9,042 bases of DNA from AR5 sp041499965 (GTDB lineage: Bacteria; Methylomirabilota; Methylomirabilia; Rokubacteriales; CSP1-6), in contig JBGQLG010000217.1 in assembly GCA_041499965.1 (NCBI GenBank), positions 1-9,042 on the forward strand, read 5' to 3'. The notes below the pieces were generated by a model. It saw nothing but the letters and a program-made list of their open reading frames with translations. It searched no databases and was not told where the DNA came from. A program made the translations under genes and the position numbers. This document shows positions 6,056-9,042 of this stretch, in pieces; within the stretch, counting starts at the first letter, position 1; the number at the start of each line of letters is the position of its first letter.

Positions 6056-7051
6056 CTACACCAGCTTCGGGAGCACCTGCTCGGTGAAGAGCGTGAAGCT
6101 GCGGTGGCTGAGCGGCGCGCACATGAGGTACTCGAGGCCGATCGTCTCGCGCAGCTCGAGGATCTTGTCGAGGACCCGCTCGGGCGTGCCGCGGATCACC
6201 ACGTCGTTCATGTAGCGCTCCACCGGATCGGCGCCGGGGACCCAGTGCGCGGGCGGGGGGCCGGAGCGCTTGGAGGGATTGGAGTAGGACGTCACCGTCC
6301 ACGAGGCGCCGGCGCGCGCGACCTCGTCGGCCTCCTGGTCGGTGGCCCCGACGGCCAGCAGCCGCGCCGTCGGGATCACGCGGCCGGCCGTCGGGAAGCC
6401 GTGCTCGCGCAGCACCGCGTAGTAGTGCTCGCGCTTGCGGCCGATGTCGGCGTGGGCGGCGTGGGGATCCTGCAGGATGTCGTGGCCCTTCTCGGCGGCC
6501 CGGCGGATGGAATCGGGCGACGTCGCCGCCAGCCACACCGGCGGGTGGGGCGTCTGCAGCGGCTTGGGCAGGACCTCGATGCCCTCGTAGCGCCAGAAGC
6601 GTCCCTCGTAGGCCAGCCGCTCGTTCCGCCAGGCGGCCAGCACGATCTCCACGCATTCGCGGAAGCGGTCGGAGCTCTCTTCGGCCGGCACGCCGAACGC
6701 CTCGAACTCCGAGCGATCGAAGCCGCGGCCGGCGCCCCAGTTCACCCGCCCGCCCGACAGCACGTCGATCATGGCGACCTCTTCGGCCAGGCGGAGCGGA
6801 TTGTAGAACGCGGCCAGCGACACGGCCATACCGATGCGCAGGCGCCGCGTCCGCGCCGCGACGTGCGCCGCCATGACGTTGATCGACGGGCAGACGCTGT
6901 AGGTGTTGAAGTGGTGCTCGGCGAGCCAGACGCAGTCGTAACCGGTCTGGTCCATGATCTCGATCCGCGAGAACGCCCGCTCGTAGACGGCGGTCAGCGG
7001 GACCCGCCGCGACCACGAGAAGAACTGCAGCACGCCGACCTTCATCGCCAT
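6056..7051 (-). CDS. LLM class flavin-dependent oxidoreductase, luciferase type
   Basis: Flavin-dependent monooxygenase or oxidoreductase of the bacterial luciferase family, 331 residues. Diagnostic parts are GYDCVWLAEHHF (37-48, the EHHF segment of luciferase-type members), RRLRIGMAVSLAAFYNPLRLAEE (about 69-91), IDVLSGGRVNWGAGRGF (95-111) and PVWLAATSPDSIRRAAEKGHDIL in the second half. These features point to reduced FMN supplied by a separate reductase; the substrate is unknown. ATG at 7051 follows a GGGGG-containing purine stretch; ATG at 7045 (MKVGV) is a plausible shorter start and aligns better with the usual MK N-terminus. It diverges from the binding-protein gene at 7180 across 128 bases and converges on the LLM gene ending at 5310. 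Apart from fold motifs it shows little similarity to that other LLM protein, so the pair is not a recent duplication. Confidence 0.93.
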   Translation of the reverse strand: MAMKVGVLQFFSWSRRVPLTAVYERAFSRIEIMDQTGYDCVWLAEHHFNTYSVCPSINVMAAHVAARTRRLRIGMAVSLAAFYNPLRLAEEVAMIDVLSGGRVNWGAGRGFDRSEFEAFGVPAEESSDRFRECVEIVLAAWRNERLAYEGRFWRYEGIEVLPKPLQTPHPPVWLAATSPDSIRRAAEKGHDILQDPHAAHADIGRKREHYYAVLREHGFPTAGRVIPTARLLAVGATDQEADEVARAGASWTVTSYSNPSKRSGPPPAHWVPGADPVERYMNDVVIRGTPERVLDKILELRETIGLEYLMCAPLSHRSFTLFTEQVLPKLV

Positions 7052-7111
7052 GAGGCCCCCTGGCCCTGCGGGAGGGTAGCACGGCGGGGCTCACCGGCCG
7101 CGTCGCCGCGC

Positions 7112-7140
7112 TTGACGGCGGCCGGCTCCGACGCCATGCT
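7112..7140 (+). promoter_or_regulatory. Candidate promoter for the binding-protein/LLM operon
   Basis: TTGACG (7112-7117, five of six to consensus), a 17-base spacer and CATGCT (7135-7140, a weak -10) lie about 40 bases before ATG 7180, in the 128-base gap between divergent genes. The -35 element is good and the -10 poor, so confidence is low. Confidence 0.3.
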
Positions 7141-7179
7141 CTGGGCCACTCTCGGACCGCCTCTACAGGAGGGGACGTC

Positions 7180-8712
7180 ATGCGTCGTCCGGCCACCCTG
7201 TCGCTGCTGGCCGCTGCTCTCGTGCTCGGCGCGCTGTCGCCGGGCGCCGCGCCCGCGGCACCGTCGAGCCAGGCCGTCATGGCGTGGCACGTCACCATCG
7301 CGCCGAGCTGGTTCGATCCCTCGACGGCGCCGCCCCAGATCACGCCGTTCGGCATCCTCTACGCGCTGCACGACGCGCTCGTGCGTCCCTATCCCGGTCA
7401 GAAGATGGGTCCGAGCCTGGCCGAGTCGTGGAAGGAGAGCCCCGATGGCAAGGTCTACGAGTTCAAGCTGCGCCCGGGGTTGAAGTTCCACAATGGCGAT
7501 GCGCTCACCACCGAGGACGTGAAGTTCAGCTTCGAGCGCTACCGGGGCGCCGGCGCGAAGACCCTGCAAGAGCACGTCGTGCGCGTGGAGGTCGTCGATC
7601 CGCTCGTGGTCCGCTTCCACCTCCGGGAGCCGTGGCCGGACTTCATGACGTTCGTCGGCACCACCGCCACCGCCGCCGGGATCGTCGTGCCCAAGAAATA
7701 CCTGACCCAAGTGGGCGACGACGGGTTCAGGAAGCAGCCGATCGGCGCCGGCCCCTACAAGTTCGTCAGCCACAAGCCCGGCGTGGAGGTGGTGCTGGAG
7801 GCCTTCCCCGGGTACTGGCGCCGGGTGCCCAACGTGAAGACGCTCGTGATGAAGAGCGTGCCCGAGGCCACCACGCGAGCCGTGATGCTCAAGAGCGGCG
7901 AGGCCGACATCTCCTACGTCCTCGACGGCCCCGAGGCCGAGAGCATCAAGCGCGACCCGCGCTTTCAGGTGGTCGCCTCCAAGCACGCCTCGATCTTCTG
8001 GGTCGAGTTCACCGAGCAGTGGGACCCCAAGTCTCCGTGGGCGGACAAGCGACTGCGGCTCGCGGTGAATTACGCGCTGAACCGCCAGCAGATCAACCTG
8101 GCCGCCTGCCTGGGCTTCTGCCCGCCGGCCGGCGTCATCGTGCCGCGCGTGATGGACTTCGCGCTGCAGGTCGAGGCGCTGCCCTACGATCTGCCCAGGG
8201 CCAAGCAGCTGCTCGCCGAGGCCGGCTATCCGGGCGGCCTCGACGCCGGCGAGTTCGTCGGGATCCCCGGGTTCCCGACGGTGGCGGAGTCGGTGGTGAA
8301 CGACCTGACCGCGGCGGGGATCCGCGTGAGGATGCGGGCCATGGAGCGCGCGGCGTTCTACTCCGACTGGAAGGACAAGAAGCTGCGCGGCCTGTTCATG
8401 ACCGCGGTCGGCAATTCCGGCAACGCCGCGAGCCGGGTGGAGTCGTTCATCCAGTCCAAGGGGGCCTACGCCTACGGCGGCTACCCGGACATCGACGACC
8501 TGTTCGTGCAGCAGGCGCGCGAGCGCGACGTCAAGCGGCGGGAGGCGCTGCTGTACCGGATCCAGCAGCTCACGATCGACCGCGTGATGTTCGCGCCGGT
8601 CATGGACCTGCGCGCCCTGATGGGGATCGGCCCCCGGGTCACCAAGCACACGATCACCGACGTCTGGATGAGCCCGTTCCCGTCCTACGAGGACATGGAG
8701 ATCAAGGAATAA
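7180..8712 (+). CDS. ABC transporter substrate-binding protein, family 5
   Basis: Periplasmic solute-binding protein of the peptide/nickel family, 510 residues. The signal peptide has MRRP, a hydrophobic core at about 7-20 and small residues with likely cleavage near 26 (APA). The family signature is PDGKVYEFKLRPGLKFHNGD followed by LTTEDVKFSFER (about 88-120). AVNYALNRQQI, in the second half, matches the usual domain motif. The start is set by AGGAGGGG at 7167-7174, five bases before ATG. It is clearly different from the binding protein at 1186-2799 and has no permease next to it in view. Its stop codon is one base from the next LLM gene, so uptake and flavin-enzyme action are probably coupled; permease genes may lie further right. 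The ligand is unknown. Confidence 0.94.
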   Translation: MRRPATLSLLAAALVLGALSPGAAPAAPSSQAVMAWHVTIAPSWFDPSTAPPQITPFGILYALHDALVRPYPGQKMGPSLAESWKESPDGKVYEFKLRPGLKFHNGDALTTEDVKFSFERYRGAGAKTLQEHVVRVEVVDPLVVRFHLREPWPDFMTFVGTTATAAGIVVPKKYLTQVGDDGFRKQPIGAGPYKFVSHKPGVEVVLEAFPGYWRRVPNVKTLVMKSVPEATTRAVMLKSGEADISYVLDGPEAESIKRDPRFQVVASKHASIFWVEFTEQWDPKSPWADKRLRLAVNYALNRQQINLAACLGFCPPAGVIVPRVMDFALQVEALPYDLPRAKQLLAEAGYPGGLDAGEFVGIPGFPTVAESVVNDLTAAGIRVRMRAMERAAFYSDWKDKKLRGLFMTAVGNSGNAASRVESFIQSKGAYAYGGYPDIDDLFVQQARERDVKRREALLYRIQQLTIDRVMFAPVMDLRALMGIGPRVTKHTITDVWMSPFPSYEDMEIKE

Positions 8713-8713
8713 G

Positions 8714-9042
8714 ATGAAGTTCGGCCTCTACAGCTCCATCGCCAACCCGCCCCGCGGCGAGCATCTGGATCGTTGCATCGACGAGGCGATCGCCGAGGCC
8801 CAGCTGGCCGAGTCGTGCGGCTTCGACTCCTGCTTCTTCGGCGAGCACCACCAGGACCACGACGGGTTCCTGCCCTCGCCGCTCATCGTTGCCACCGCGG
8901 GGGCCGCCCGCACGCAGCGGCTGCGCGTGGGCACCTCGGTCATCCTGCTGCCGCTGCACCATCCCGTGCGCGTGGCCGAGGACGTGATCACGCTGGACCT
9001 GGTGTCCAAGGGGCGCGTGGTCCTCGGCGTCGGCATCGGCTA
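8714..9042 (+). CDS. LLM class flavin-dependent oxidoreductase, N-terminal part (runs off edge)
   Basis: The first 109 residues of a luciferase-like oxidoreductase; the gene continues beyond the window. Visible motifs are MKFGLYSS at the N-terminus, GFDSCFFGEHH (36-46), RTQRLRVGTSVILLPLHHPVRVAED (66-90) and the strand LVSKGRVVLGVGIG (96-109). This is the usual first half of the TIM barrel, with EHH in the position of the luciferase-type flavin or substrate site. AAGGA at 8704-8708, inside the end of the preceding gene, serves as ribosome site five bases before ATG. The one-base gap to the binding-protein gene implies a single transcript and likely translational coupling. A length of about 330-380 residues is expected for the whole protein from family norms. 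Confidence 0.92.
   Translation, partial: MKFGLYSSIANPPRGEHLDRCIDEAIAEAQLAESCGFDSCFFGEHHQDHDGFLPSPLIVATAGAARTQRLRVGTSVILLPLHHPVRVAEDVITLDLVSKGRVVLGVGIG

Noticed and set aside
7042..8649. Long minus-strand frame (535 codons) opposite the second binding protein
   Set aside because: It is a mirror frame of high-GC coding DNA. The opposite strand has a signal peptide, family signature and ribosome site.

Overview
The window comes from a very GC-rich bacterium with strong G/C preference at third codon positions. Dpp-type peptide-transporter parts sit beside several luciferase-like (LLM) flavin enzymes. That mix is typical of soil or sediment lineages such as Candidatus Rokubacteria or related NC10/Methylomirabilota-like bacteria. 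This placement is an inference from style and gene content, because no marker gene is present.

Layout. Positions 1-206 hold no gene but carry one copy (A) of a repeat family. Positions 2799 down to 207 (minus strand) encode a family 5 solute-binding protein followed by a DppB-type permease, the start of a peptide/nickel-type ABC importer operon. A good promoter overlapping a palindrome lies in front of it. Diverging from it is a plus-strand class I SAM-dependent methyltransferase (about 2914-3735). Its stop codon is the loop of a small hairpin and is followed by a larger imperfect inverted repeat. A short Lys-rich minus-strand ORF (3908-4240) comes next. It contains a segment resembling the leader of class I lanthipeptide-like precursors but has no cysteine. 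An LLM oxidoreductase of the F420-associated type follows (4315-5310, plus). A second, FMN/luciferase-type LLM gene faces it (7051-6056, minus). Diverging from that gene are another family 5 solute-binding protein (7180-8712) and, one base after its stop codon, a third LLM gene that runs off the right edge (8714 onward).

The most unusual part is the 745-base gap between the two convergent LLM genes (5311-6055). It is filled by two successive giant foldbacks with arms of about 111-114 and 94 bases, 96-98% self-complementary by hand alignment. The arms of the two foldbacks are unrelated, but their loops are homologous to each other and to copy A at the left edge. Each loop module is about 130-140 bases, is bounded by an 8-base direct repeat GGCGAGCC, and contains a shared C-run/G-run core. 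Each foldback begins within ten bases of a stop codon. I recognise no named element with this design.

How the genes may work together: the binding proteins deliver peptides or other small organic molecules to ABC importers, and the LLM flavoenzymes probably oxidise or reduce imported organic compounds. The near-overlap of the second binding protein with an LLM gene is the clearest link between uptake and catalysis. Substrates cannot be read from the sequence.
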